Origin: a virus
DNA length: 48,262 bases
Reading direction: 5' to 3' (one strand)
Virus record (IMG/VR): IMGVR_UViG_3300022926_000030
Span: 1-48,262 of that record
Made by a program: the position numbers and the translations under genes. Under the pieces are notes generated by a model, which saw only the letters and a list, made by a program, of their open reading frames with translations, did not search any database and had not been told where the DNA came from. Below are positions 42,401 to 48,262 of this stretch, in pieces. How positions within the stretch are numbered: position 1 is the stretch's first letter; every line of letters starts with the position of its first letter.

Positions 42401-42901
42401 TGTAGAAGATACATTAATAAATCCAGTTATTGTGTTATTGCCTGTAGAAATAGTATTAGCTACAATAGTAGCACCATTAACTGTTAATGATCCACGTAAA
42501 GTAGTAGCTCCACCTATATTTGCTGTAGAAGTAGTATTAATATAACCAGTGATATTAGTATTGGCTAAAGAAGTATTACCAGCAGATAAAGTATTAGCTA
42601 CAATAGTAGCACCATTAACTGTTAATGATCCACGTAGAGTAGTAGCACCGCCAACATTGGCCGTAGAAGCAACATTTATATGGCCGCTTATTGTTGCATT
42701 GCTACCAACAGAAATTGTATTTCCGACTGAAACTTTATCACTAAATACAACATTTCCAGATACATTTGCTGTACCAGAAACCGTTAAAGTAGAATCAGGG
42801 GAAGAGGTATTAATACCAACACGATTTGAATCTGTATTTGCTACAATTAAATCGGTATTAACTACTAGGCCATTTTTGACTACAAAATCTTTATCTGCCA
42901 T
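39407..42901 (-). CDS. Long tail fibre with S74 intramolecular chaperone
   Basis: 1,164 residues. The N-terminal half (about 30-300) is built of 46-residue repeats of the TANVGGATTLRSTLDV type. The middle carries further tandem modules (GITGVGTISTGTWQGSQIS; AYSNAVSYAGTIAGT). The last 87 residues form a peptidase S74 chaperone: SDVRLKKEI at 1078, then GVIAQEVEEIIPE and a C-terminal coiled coil. S74 domains fold the trimer and cut themselves off before the Ser-Asp. The product is a host-recognition fibre. The opening MADKDFVVKNGLVVNTDLIVANTDSNRVGI resembles fibres of many marine phages. Confidence 0.88.
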   Translation of the reverse strand: MADKDFVVKNGLVVNTDLIVANTDSNRVGINTSSPDSTLTVSGTANVSGNVVFSDKVSVGNTISVGSNATISGHINVASTANVGGATTLRGSLTVNGATIVANTLSAGNTSLANTNITGYINTTSTANIGGATTLRGSLTVNGATIVANTISTGNNTITGFINVSSTANVGGATTLRSTLDVTGATTLNNTLSAGNTSLANTNITGYINTTSTANVGGATTLRSTLDVTGATTLNNTLSAGNTSLANTNITGFINASSTANIGGATTLRSTLDVTGATTLNNTLAVGNTSVTGFITATTNSTFSGDTTTVKGIRFSTDSSYTVGNTSHRPLKIWSDDIETENITITGFITGTIAPASSIIPTTNLSADLGSSEKWFDELFVGSITTNTFTVSDGGDGVSITSNTQSFKSNSSITAISIRANTTSSNTTLSGNLVTITSNTNVSVANLTVTNGTFISTNGSVTTTVNNSTIQIGGGATVNSTIFTGASNNSTYLNGQLASYYTNATNLSTGTVASARIAGSYTGITGVGTISTGTWQGSQISTTYTQAKITSISGGNGLTGTVTTSGSISVLANTGIVANGTGTYVNTAYIATINANNATYFNGQAASYYTGYSDTKAEAAYSNAVSYAGTIAGTAYSNAISYAGTIAGTAYSNAVSYAGTIAGTAYSNATTFSANASNLGNGTVPSGRINGSYTGITGVGTISTGTWQGSQISTTYTQAKVTSVSGGNGLTGTVTTSGSISVLANTGIVANGTGLYVNSSYIGTLSSNNATYFNGQAASYYTGYSDTKAATAYSNAISYATNASNISSGTLNAARLPYTINQNLGTSNAPTFDGLYLTGGLSLTGDITTYRSDAVTTGVIFLGNSGSNYLYYNGSYYDMPGAELYVNGYQVVKNTGTWGISVTGNAATATKWATARTLSLTGAVTGSASVDGSGNISLATIATSDPTLTLSGDASGSATFTNLGNATLSVTVADDSHTHDGRYYTETESNTLYMKRTANDTVTANTLWQDSKQIQLGTGGDLKIYHDGTNAVLNNDTGSFLFYEVTGGSYIWHVAGANKLQLDSSGNLTAAGNITAYSDVRLKKEIKTIDNALNKVTSLRGVNFIKDEEYQMGVIAQEVEEIIPEVILTNNEGIKSVAYGNMVGLLIEAIKELKMEIEELKGKK
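40525..41349 (-). repeat. 516-bp tandem duplication within the fibre gene
   Basis: Copy 1 (40,525 to about 40,833) and copy 2 (41,041 to about 41,349) are shifted by exactly 516 bases and are nearly identical over about 305 bases. Between them lies a 45-bp repeat, at least three units (about 40,895-41,046), encoding AYSNAVSYAGTIAGT. These are internal coding repeats that lengthen the fibre shaft. Confidence 0.8.
42050..42670 (-). repeat. 138-bp coding repeats in the fibre shaft
   Basis: Marker segments at 42,074, 42,212 and 42,350 recur at exactly 138 bases (46 codons). Two related but diverged units lie to the right, up to about 42,670. Some copies are nearly identical, so recent unequal recombination is likely. 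Confidence 0.75.
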
Positions 42902-42932
42902 CGGTTCCCTTTCCCCTGATGTTTAATTGGTT

Positions 42933-43130
42933 TTAATTAACCAGTTCTGCCTTTTCTGCTTCAGAGGGAGGAACTGGCATATCACGTGGCTGATTACCAA
43001 CCTGAGCCTGTGCCTGCTTCTGAACTTCATCAATCATTGGTGCTACTGCTTCATATGGCATACGACCAAGAGCAGCTAGTACGATATTTGTCTGTTCAAC
43101 CGTAAACTCAAACTTTAGTATCTTTTCCAT
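42933..43130 (-). CDS. Small conserved phage protein (65 aa)
   Basis: 65 residues from the ATG at 43130, with ATGGAGTTTAAA upstream; an ATG at 43,142 is the longer alternative. MEKILKFEFTVEQTNIVLAALGRMPYEAVAPMIDEVQKQ is a pattern I recall in many tailed phages as a short protein with a beta-hairpin and helices, often near structural genes. It ends in a Pro/Glu-rich tail. A late promoter at 43,162 drives it. Function unknown. Confidence 0.7.
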   Translation of the reverse strand: MEKILKFEFTVEQTNIVLAALGRMPYEAVAPMIDEVQKQAQAQVGNQPRDMPVPPSEAEKAELVN

Positions 43131-43161
43131 TTTAAACTCCATTGTTAAGGGTAGACATGTT

Positions 43162-43169
43162 TATTTATA
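43162..43169 (-). promoter_or_regulatory. Late promoter box
   Basis: Perfect TATAAATA on the minus strand, 31 bases upstream of the preferred ATG (43130) of the 65-aa gene, in the 76-base gap after the repeat fibre gene. Confidence 0.8.
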
Positions 43170-43173
43170 TATG

Positions 43174-43201
43174 GGGTAGCAGTCCATCTGCTTGATGACC
43201 C
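43174..43201 (-). terminator. Hairpin after the repeat fibre gene
   Basis: GGGT (43174-43177) with ACCC (43198-43201), and AGCAG (43178-43182) with CTGCT (43188-43192), form a bulged stem. No clear T-run follows in the minus direction, so it is a weak terminator or a processing structure just upstream of a late promoter. Confidence 0.4.
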
Positions 43202-43218
43202 AAATGTTTGTAATCATT

Positions 43219-45555
43219 TTAATGATCCTTCTGAGGTTCAGTGATTACGCGACCAGCTTCGTCTGTCCAAGTAGCATCGATTATTGTTTGATCGTGACGC
43301 TCGCCAATCACCAGCCACGACACAGTGTCAGTGCATGAGTTGTCCTGAGCCTCAATGCTCAATATCGATCCGCTGACTGACGCACGAACAGCAGCCCAGC
43401 CAGTTTTGTTGTTGACCCAGCAATCAGTGTTTGTGTTGAGCGCGACAAATGTTCCGCCAGACAGCCGTGCAGCCTCATCGATGTCAACCGTTGCTACACC
43501 ATCAACCAGATCAACGCGACCGCGATAGATGTTGTCAGCCGTTGGAGCCTCGACAAATGAATGGACGAGGTGGTGCGTGTCGGGTTTTAGAGGATGGTCA
43601 ATCTTGAACGATCCGCTGCCTTTGGTGATTGATCCGCTGATCGTTACATTACCAACAACATCAAGTTTTTCCGTAGGAGCCGCCGTCCCAATTCCGACGT
43701 TGCCGCTACTATCAACATATATTCTTTGATTACCAGCACCATCAGCAATGATAACAGTGTTGTTCAGTGTAGCGGATAAACCTGTTACTTGTGCGCCAAT
43801 GATCGTGTTATAAGAACCAGTCGTAATCCCACGACCAGTATTGTAGCCAAGTGCTGTGTTATAAACTCCAGTAGTTTGGTCATAAAGTGCTTGATAACCA
43901 ACACCTGTGTTATGGTTACCTGTTGTGTTGGAGTATAATGCAAAATAACCAACACCAACATTATTAGTACCTGTTGTGTTGTTGTATAATGATTGATATC
44001 CAACACCAACATTACCAATGCCTGTTGTGTTGAAAAATAATGCACGATAGCCAAGAGCAGTATTATTAGTACCTATTGTGTTGGCATATAATGATTGATA
44101 TCCAACACCAACATTACTAACACCTGTTGTGTTGAGATATAATGCTTGATAGCCAATACCAGTATTATTAGCACCGGTTGTGTTGGAGTATAATGACTGA
44201 CGCCCAAGACCAACATTACTAGTACCTGTTGTGTTGGATAATAATGCTTGATAACCAACACCAGTATTATTAGTACCTATTGTATTGTAATATAATGCAG
44301 CATATCCAACGGCAGTATTATTAGTACCTGTTGTGTTGGAGTATAATGAAAATGGACCGAGAGCAGTATTATTAGTACCTATTGTGTTAAAATATAATGA
44401 GAACGTTCCAACACCAGTATTATAAATACCTGTTGTGTTGCTGTATAATGCATTCATACCAACACCAGTATTATTAGTACCTGTTGTGTTGTTTCGTAAT
44501 GCAATATATCCAACAGCAGTATTATTAACACCTGTTGTGTTGTTGTATAATGAAAATGGACCGAGAGCAGTATTATTAGTACCTATTGTGTTGGAATATA
44601 ATGATTGATATCCAAGACCAACATTATAATTACCTATTGTGTTGGTTTGTAATGATCCATATCCAATACCAGTATTATTAATACCTGTTGTGTTGTTTTG
44701 TAATGCAGTATAACCAACAACAGTATTATTATAACCTGTTGTGTTGTTGTATAATGCATTCACACCAAGACCAACATTACTAGTACCTGTTGTGTTGAGA
44801 TATAATGCTCGATGGCCAAGAGCAGTATTATTATTACCTATTGTGTTGGAGTATAATGCAGCATATCCAACAACAGTATTATTATAACCTGTTGTGTTGT
44901 TGTATAATGCATTCACACCAACACCAACATTATTAGAACCTGTTGTGTTGTTTCGTAATGACTGAAGCCCAAGACCAACATTATAATTACCGGTTGTGTT
45001 GGCGTATAATGACTGATGCCCAAGACCAGTATTATAATTACCTATTGTGTTGGAGTATAATGCTTGATAACCAACACCAGTATTATTAGTACCTGTTGTG
45101 TTATTGTATAGAGCATAGATTCCAACACCAACATTATTAATACCTGTTGTGTTGGAGTATAATGATTGCATCCCAACACCAGTATTGGAAGTACCTATTG
45201 TGTTGGAAAATAATGCAGCATATCCAACACCAACATTATTAGTACCTGTTGTGTTGGAGTATAATGCAGTAGTTCCAAGAGCAGTATTACTAGTACCTAT
45301 TGTGTTGGAAAATAATGCAGCATATCCAACACCAACATTACTATAACCTATTGTGTTGAGATATAATGATTGATATCCAACACCAACATTATAATTACCT
45401 GTTGTGTTGGATACTAATGACTGAAATCCAACACCAACATTATTAATGCCTGTTGTTAATGAAGAAAGAGCATCAGCACCAACGGCAATATTTGTACTTG
45501 AGTAACTGGCGCCATCATAGTCTAATACTACTGTGCCTTGAATTTTAATTGCCAT
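43219..45555 (-). CDS. Repeat-rich tail fibre/adhesin
   Basis: 778 residues. Residues 22-582 are 33 units of a 17-residue repeat (consensus N-V/T-G-V-G-Y-x-A/S-L-Y-x-N-T-T-G-x-N), a pattern like the beta-roll heads of YadA-type adhesins and some phage fibres. Residues 630-646 contain GNVGIGTAAPTEKLDVVG, a typical fibre transition. The last roughly 140 residues (FKIDHPLKPDTHHLVHSF...) form a separate C-terminal domain encoded by visibly GC-richer DNA. The gene is preceded by AAGGGG. Probable receptor-binding fibre. Confidence 0.82.
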   Translation of the reverse strand: MAIKIQGTVVLDYDGASYSSTNIAVGADALSSLTTGINNVGVGFQSLVSNTTGNYNVGVGYQSLYLNTIGYSNVGVGYAALFSNTIGTSNTALGTTALYSNTTGTNNVGVGYAALFSNTIGTSNTGVGMQSLYSNTTGINNVGVGIYALYNNTTGTNNTGVGYQALYSNTIGNYNTGLGHQSLYANTTGNYNVGLGLQSLRNNTTGSNNVGVGVNALYNNTTGYNNTVVGYAALYSNTIGNNNTALGHRALYLNTTGTSNVGLGVNALYNNTTGYNNTVVGYTALQNNTTGINNTGIGYGSLQTNTIGNYNVGLGYQSLYSNTIGTNNTALGPFSLYNNTTGVNNTAVGYIALRNNTTGTNNTGVGMNALYSNTTGIYNTGVGTFSLYFNTIGTNNTALGPFSLYSNTTGTNNTAVGYAALYYNTIGTNNTGVGYQALLSNTTGTSNVGLGRQSLYSNTTGANNTGIGYQALYLNTTGVSNVGVGYQSLYANTIGTNNTALGYRALFFNTTGIGNVGVGYQSLYNNTTGTNNVGVGYFALYSNTTGNHNTGVGYQALYDQTTGVYNTALGYNTGRGITTGSYNTIIGAQVTGLSATLNNTVIIADGAGNQRIYVDSSGNVGIGTAAPTEKLDVVGNVTISGSITKGSGSFKIDHPLKPDTHHLVHSFVEAPTADNIYRGRVDLVDGVATVDIDEAARLSGGTFVALNTNTDCWVNNKTGWAAVRASVSGSILSIEAQDNSCTDTVSWLVIGERHDQTIIDATWTDEAGRVITEPQKDH
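43810..45492 (-). repeat. 51-bp tandem coding repeat, 33 units
   Basis: Each unit encodes 17 residues, and units are diverged but in strict register. Marker TGTTGTGTTG/TATTGTGTTG occurs roughly every 51 bases. This is a protein-level repeat, not a CRISPR array: there are no unique spacers and the frame stays open throughout. Confidence 0.9.
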
Positions 45556-45570
45556 TGGTGCCCCTTAATA

Positions 45571-46260
45571 TTACCTTTTAGCTACTAACTTTATCCATTC
45601 ATAAAAATTACCCACCCATCTCTTTTCACCAGAATGTCCTGAATTAATCATTGGATCGATATAAACTTTACCACCCATTTCAGTCCACTTGCGACAGAAA
45701 ACAATATCTTCTGAACAAAGTTCACCATCTAAAATTTCAACATTGAAAACCATTCGAATTGGTTCTGGCTTATGTGGTTCTTTATATTCTTCAGATGCAT
45801 CATAAATCTTCTTCAATGCATCTTTACGAATACGCATAAATCCAGTTCCAACACCATCAACTTCAACAAGCCCATTTTCTTCTACCTTGAACTCACGAGT
45901 TAACTTAACATTGTACTGTTCAAAATCAGACTTCTTTACAACTGGTGCAGCCACAACATCAACGTCATGACTTAACAATTTGAAGAAATCTGCTGGGTTC
46001 CAGTCTTGATCACAATCGATGAAAACAAGATCATCAACTTCAGAATCAACTGCTGCTTTGACAAGATCATTTCTTGCTCTCTGTACTAGAGAATCAAATG
46101 ACATATAAAGTGGAAGGACATTGATTCCATTAGCAAGACCAATCTTACACGTTTCAGCTAATGCTGCTGCGTGCCAGACTGAAATCTTACCATCATGTGA
46201 AGGTGCTCCAAGAAGCACAGTTCTCATTTTCTGCTGTTCATCAGCTACTTCATTTTCCAT
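45571..46260 (-). CDS. Putative glycosyltransferase (GT-A-like)
   Basis: 229 residues. FIDCDQDWNP gives a DxD-like motif (D82, D84). YMSFDSLVQRARNDLVKAAV, GVGTGFMRIRKDAL and SEDIVFCRKWTEMGGKVYIDP form the same scaffold as the glycosyltransferase-like protein at 6,131. It is located among fibre genes, so it may glycosylate a virion protein or the host surface rather than DNA; that is inference. Confidence 0.68.
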   Translation of the reverse strand: MENEVADEQQKMRTVLLGAPSHDGKISVWHAAALAETCKIGLANGINVLPLYMSFDSLVQRARNDLVKAAVDSEVDDLVFIDCDQDWNPADFFKLLSHDVDVVAAPVVKKSDFEQYNVKLTREFKVEENGLVEVDGVGTGFMRIRKDALKKIYDASEEYKEPHKPEPIRMVFNVEILDGELCSEDIVFCRKWTEMGGKVYIDPMINSGHSGEKRWVGNFYEWIKLVAKR

Positions 46261-46281
46261 AATATTACTCCATTGTTATAA

Positions 46282-46599
46282 TTAAGCGAGGTCATTCAAG
46301 TTGAAGTTAGAAACCTTTTCTTCAGTTGGTAGTGTATTATGCGCTTCATAATGAGCATCAAAAATAACATCCATATTTGAAGGCATGAAACCAATCAACT
46401 CAGCTTTTGTGAAACCAGATGTTTCTTTGCTGAGATATTCAACATCTTCTGTATGAGGATATGCACGAGACCATGTCGTATCATCATCACGAGTGTGTGT
46501 ATAGATAACTTCAATTTCCCAAGACTTAACGATATTGTCGCCAGTTCTTACAGTTGGGGTTGCTTTCTTTAGTGTTTTAGTTGCAGGGTACTTTGCCAT
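46282..46599 (-). CDS. Hypothetical protein (105 aa), late
   Basis: 105 residues. ATG at 46599 has a near-perfect AAAGGAGGTC site and a late promoter at 46,640, so strong late expression is expected. The product has a beta-rich centre (SWEIEVIYTHTRDDDTTW) and a helical C-terminal half (MDVIFDAHYEAHNTL). It is unrecognised; possibly a fibre accessory or virion protein. Confidence 0.65.
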   Translation of the reverse strand: MAKYPATKTLKKATPTVRTGDNIVKSWEIEVIYTHTRDDDTTWSRAYPHTEDVEYLSKETSGFTKAELIGFMPSNMDVIFDAHYEAHNTLPTEEKVSNFNLNDLA

Positions 46600-46619
46600 C
46601 TTCGACCTCCTTTAGATTA

Positions 46620-47711
46620 CTAGGCATTGTTTAACTTATTATTTATATCATCAATTTGTTGTTGCTGTTCCTTTATGATCTGAATCAGAAAAGGTATCAA
46701 TTGTATATATGAAACTGTTTTAGTATTGTCTGTTTTTGTGTGAACAATCTCAGGTAAAATCTTTTCTACTTCTTGAGCAATAAATCCAAACGACTTTTCA
46801 CCAGTATCTTTCCAATTGAATGATACGGGATTTAGATTATCAATTATATCTTTTGGTGAAGATATTGTTATGATATTTTCTTTAAGTGAAATGTCAGATA
46901 CGTTATCAAAGTGTGTTGCATAAACAGTACCGTCGGCGTTTATATTACCATTTACGTCAAGTGTATATGCAGGCGAACTCGTCCCAATACCAACTCTATT
47001 ATTAGTACCATCAACAAATAAAGTTGAAGTATCAAAAGTAGCATTACCAGTAAATGTTGGATCGGCTTTAGGTGCAAATGTAGAATTTACATATGTATTA
47101 GAAGCAGCATAAGATATTGCATTACTATAAGCAGTTCCAGCTATTGTTGCTGCGTAGGATACAGCATTTGAATACGCCGTTCCTGCTATTGTATCAGAAT
47201 ATGACCTTAAATCTGATGCAGTATTACCACCTAAGTATGTTGCTGAATTAGCTGCTAAGGTTCCAATATAAACTGAATTAACATGTACACCAGTAGCATT
47301 TACAACTGCACCTGTTCCTTGTACAACAAAAACACCAGTTGAATTAGCAGATATACCATTATTAGCTAATACCGAAATTGTACCTGAATCTGTTATTGGC
47401 CCTCCTGACAAACCATCACCAGAATCTACTGATGTTACAGTAGACCCCCAATATATACCAGTACTATTTGTTGTTAAAACTTGTCCAGAAATACCAAGTG
47501 AACCATCAGCAACAATAGCAGAAATGGTAGCATTAGCAGTTACATTAAGATTTGTAACATTAGCAGCTGGTTCAAAAATATTAGAACCATCAGAAGAATA
47601 TAACTTCTTATCCGTGAGGTTAATAGCAAGTTCACCAACACTAATGGTTGATGTGTTCGGCTGCTTACCTGCAACTGAAGAACGCTTTAGCTGAATCGTT
47701 GTGTTTGCCAT
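46620..47711 (-). CDS. Short tail fibre with S74 chaperone
   Basis: 363 residues. The N-terminus NTTIQLKRSSVAGKQPNTSTISVGELAINLTDKKLYS is a classic phage fibre attachment segment. The middle carries GSDGLSGG-like and TIAGTAYSNAVSYAATIAGT modules shared with the long fibre at 39,407. The last 92 residues are an S74 chaperone: SDISLKENI at 272, GFIAQEVEKILPE and a C-terminal coiled coil. ATG at 47711 follows AAGGGG. Confidence 0.87.
   Translation of the reverse strand: MANTTIQLKRSSVAGKQPNTSTISVGELAINLTDKKLYSSDGSNIFEPAANVTNLNVTANATISAIVADGSLGISGQVLTTNSTGIYWGSTVTSVDSGDGLSGGPITDSGTISVLANNGISANSTGVFVVQGTGAVVNATGVHVNSVYIGTLAANSATYLGGNTASDLRSYSDTIAGTAYSNAVSYAATIAGTAYSNAISYAASNTYVNSTFAPKADPTFTGNATFDTSTLFVDGTNNRVGIGTSSPAYTLDVNGNINADGTVYATHFDNVSDISLKENIITISSPKDIIDNLNPVSFNWKDTGEKSFGFIAQEVEKILPEIVHTKTDNTKTVSYIQLIPFLIQIIKEQQQQIDDINNKLNNA
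46640..46647 (-). promoter_or_regulatory. Late promoter box
   Basis: Perfect TATAAATA on the minus strand, 40 bases upstream of the 105-aa gene. It lies inside the 3' end of the S74 fibre gene. Confidence 0.75.
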
Positions 47712-47727
47712 ATGGCTATCCCCTTAT

Positions 47728-47741
47728 TCGGTATATACCGA
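47728..47741. repeat. 14-bp perfect palindrome
   Basis: TCGGTATATACCGA lies in the 32-base gap between the coiled-coil gene and the S74 fibre gene. No T-run follows on the minus strand. It could be an operator-like site or a small mRNA hairpin. Confidence 0.5.
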
Positions 47742-47743
47742 GG

Positions 47744-48250
47744 TCAGAATGTGTTTTCTTCTACAGGAAGTTCAGCAACTGTATCTACAGGCTTCTCTTC
47801 TTTCTTTTTATTATTTATTTGTTTTGGTTTTTGATTTTTCTCTAACTCAGTAATATTCTTTGCTACATCATTCACTTCAACATTAAGTCTTTCAACTTCT
47901 TTTTGTAATGATGTATTTCTGGCACGAAGATTATTTCTCTCTTCATTTGCCTCATTATATTTTTTATTGAGTTCTACAAATCTATCTCTCTCAGACTGTT
48001 TATCAAGTTCTAATTTTTTATTTCTATTAGTAAGTTCTTCAATAGAATTTGCAGCTTGCTGCATCATTTCATTTTGAGTCTCGACCTGTTTCTGAGACTC
48101 ATCATATTTGCCTTGAATTTCTGAGGAGGATTTGATTGCCATAGACGCTTTAATTTCAGCGTCTATGGTTTTTCTTATTTGATCAAATAATATTTGCTCT
48201 TGACGCAATGCATAAAGTCTAGTATAATCATTTTGTTCAGTTTCAGACAT
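47744..48250 (-). CDS. Coiled-coil protein (168 aa)
   Basis: 168 residues. Residues about 10-135 are almost entirely helical with long heptad-like runs (EELTNRNKKLELDKQSERDRF, ERNNLRARNTSLQKEVERL). The C-terminus is Lys-rich, then acidic (PVEENTF). No enzyme motif is seen. It is probably a structural or fibre-associated protein, by neighbourhood only. The start at 48250 lies 12 bases from the window edge. Confidence 0.65.
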   Translation of the reverse strand: MSETEQNDYTRLYALRQEQILFDQIRKTIDAEIKASMAIKSSSEIQGKYDESQKQVETQNEMMQQAANSIEELTNRNKKLELDKQSERDRFVELNKKYNEANEERNNLRARNTSLQKEVERLNVEVNDVAKNITELEKNQKPKQINNKKKEEKPVDTVAELPVEENTF

Positions 48251-48262
48251 TATAAAATCCTA

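Noticed and set aside
43785-44261. Minus-strand overlapping open frames in the repeat fibre
   Set aside because: They are alternate-frame readings of the 51-bp repeats, with repetitive, biased composition and no start signals.
43810-45492. Regular 51-bp repeat resembling a CRISPR array
   Set aside because: The repeats are in frame over their whole length, diverge gradually, and have no unique spacers. They encode a 17-residue fibre repeat.

Overview
The window is most of a structural, replication and recombination segment of a T4-type contractile-tailed phage (Tevenvirinae-like myovirus). The evidence is a long minus-strand series of T4 orthologues in near-T4 order: gp13-14-15-16-17-18-19-20-67-68-21-22-23, then uvsY, uvsW, gp55, gp47, gp46, gp42, gp45, gp44, gp62 and regA. 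The DNA is AT-rich. T4-type late promoter boxes (TATAAATA) precede the morphogenesis genes, and host-type -35/-10 promoters precede replication and recombination operons. The host is probably an aquatic proteobacterium. This is inferred from the marine T4-like gene style and a TctC/Bug-like periplasmic binding protein, and is not proven.

Layout. (1) Bases 1-1,900 differ: plus strand, visibly more GC-rich, very small unrecognised genes, and two near-identical sigma70-type promoters. The segment ends in tandem RNA hairpins. (2) A plus-strand deaminase gene (1,954-2,367) meets the minus-strand block tail to tail. (3) 2,351-7,316, minus: regA, a 2OG oxygenase fusion, clamp loader (gp62/gp44), clamp (gp45), a glycosyltransferase and a DUF3310 protein. 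(4) 7,397-15,866, minus: nucleotide and DNA modification. dCMP hydroxymethylase, dCMP deaminase, a MazG-like NTPase and an Nmad1-like protein are followed by an unusual cassette: inositol-phosphate synthase, HAD phosphatase, a hypermodification-type helical protein, an SGNH-like protein and a C5-cytosine methyltransferase homologue. (5) 15,874-21,671, minus: recombination and late transcription (gp46, gp47, gp55, UvsW, UvsY). (6) 21,729-36,151, minus: capsid, tail and terminase. (7) 36,234-48,250: accessory and fibre region with one plus-strand gene, a PP-loop ATPase, a periplasmic-binding-like protein, a Hint-domain protein, three repeat-rich fibre genes, a second glycosyltransferase and a coiled-coil protein.

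The best candidate for an undescribed system is the cassette at 7,397-12,286. Its last three enzymes all end in the same peptide pattern, [ST]LE[SG]F[FL][SA]. The pattern is written with different synonymous codons and resembles the L-x-x-F-F core of PIP-type sliding-clamp-binding tails. With dCMP hydroxymethylase upstream, I infer a cytosine hypermodification pathway whose enzymes may ride the gp45 clamp, possibly using an inositol-derived group. The gene calls rest on motifs read by eye; no database search was run.
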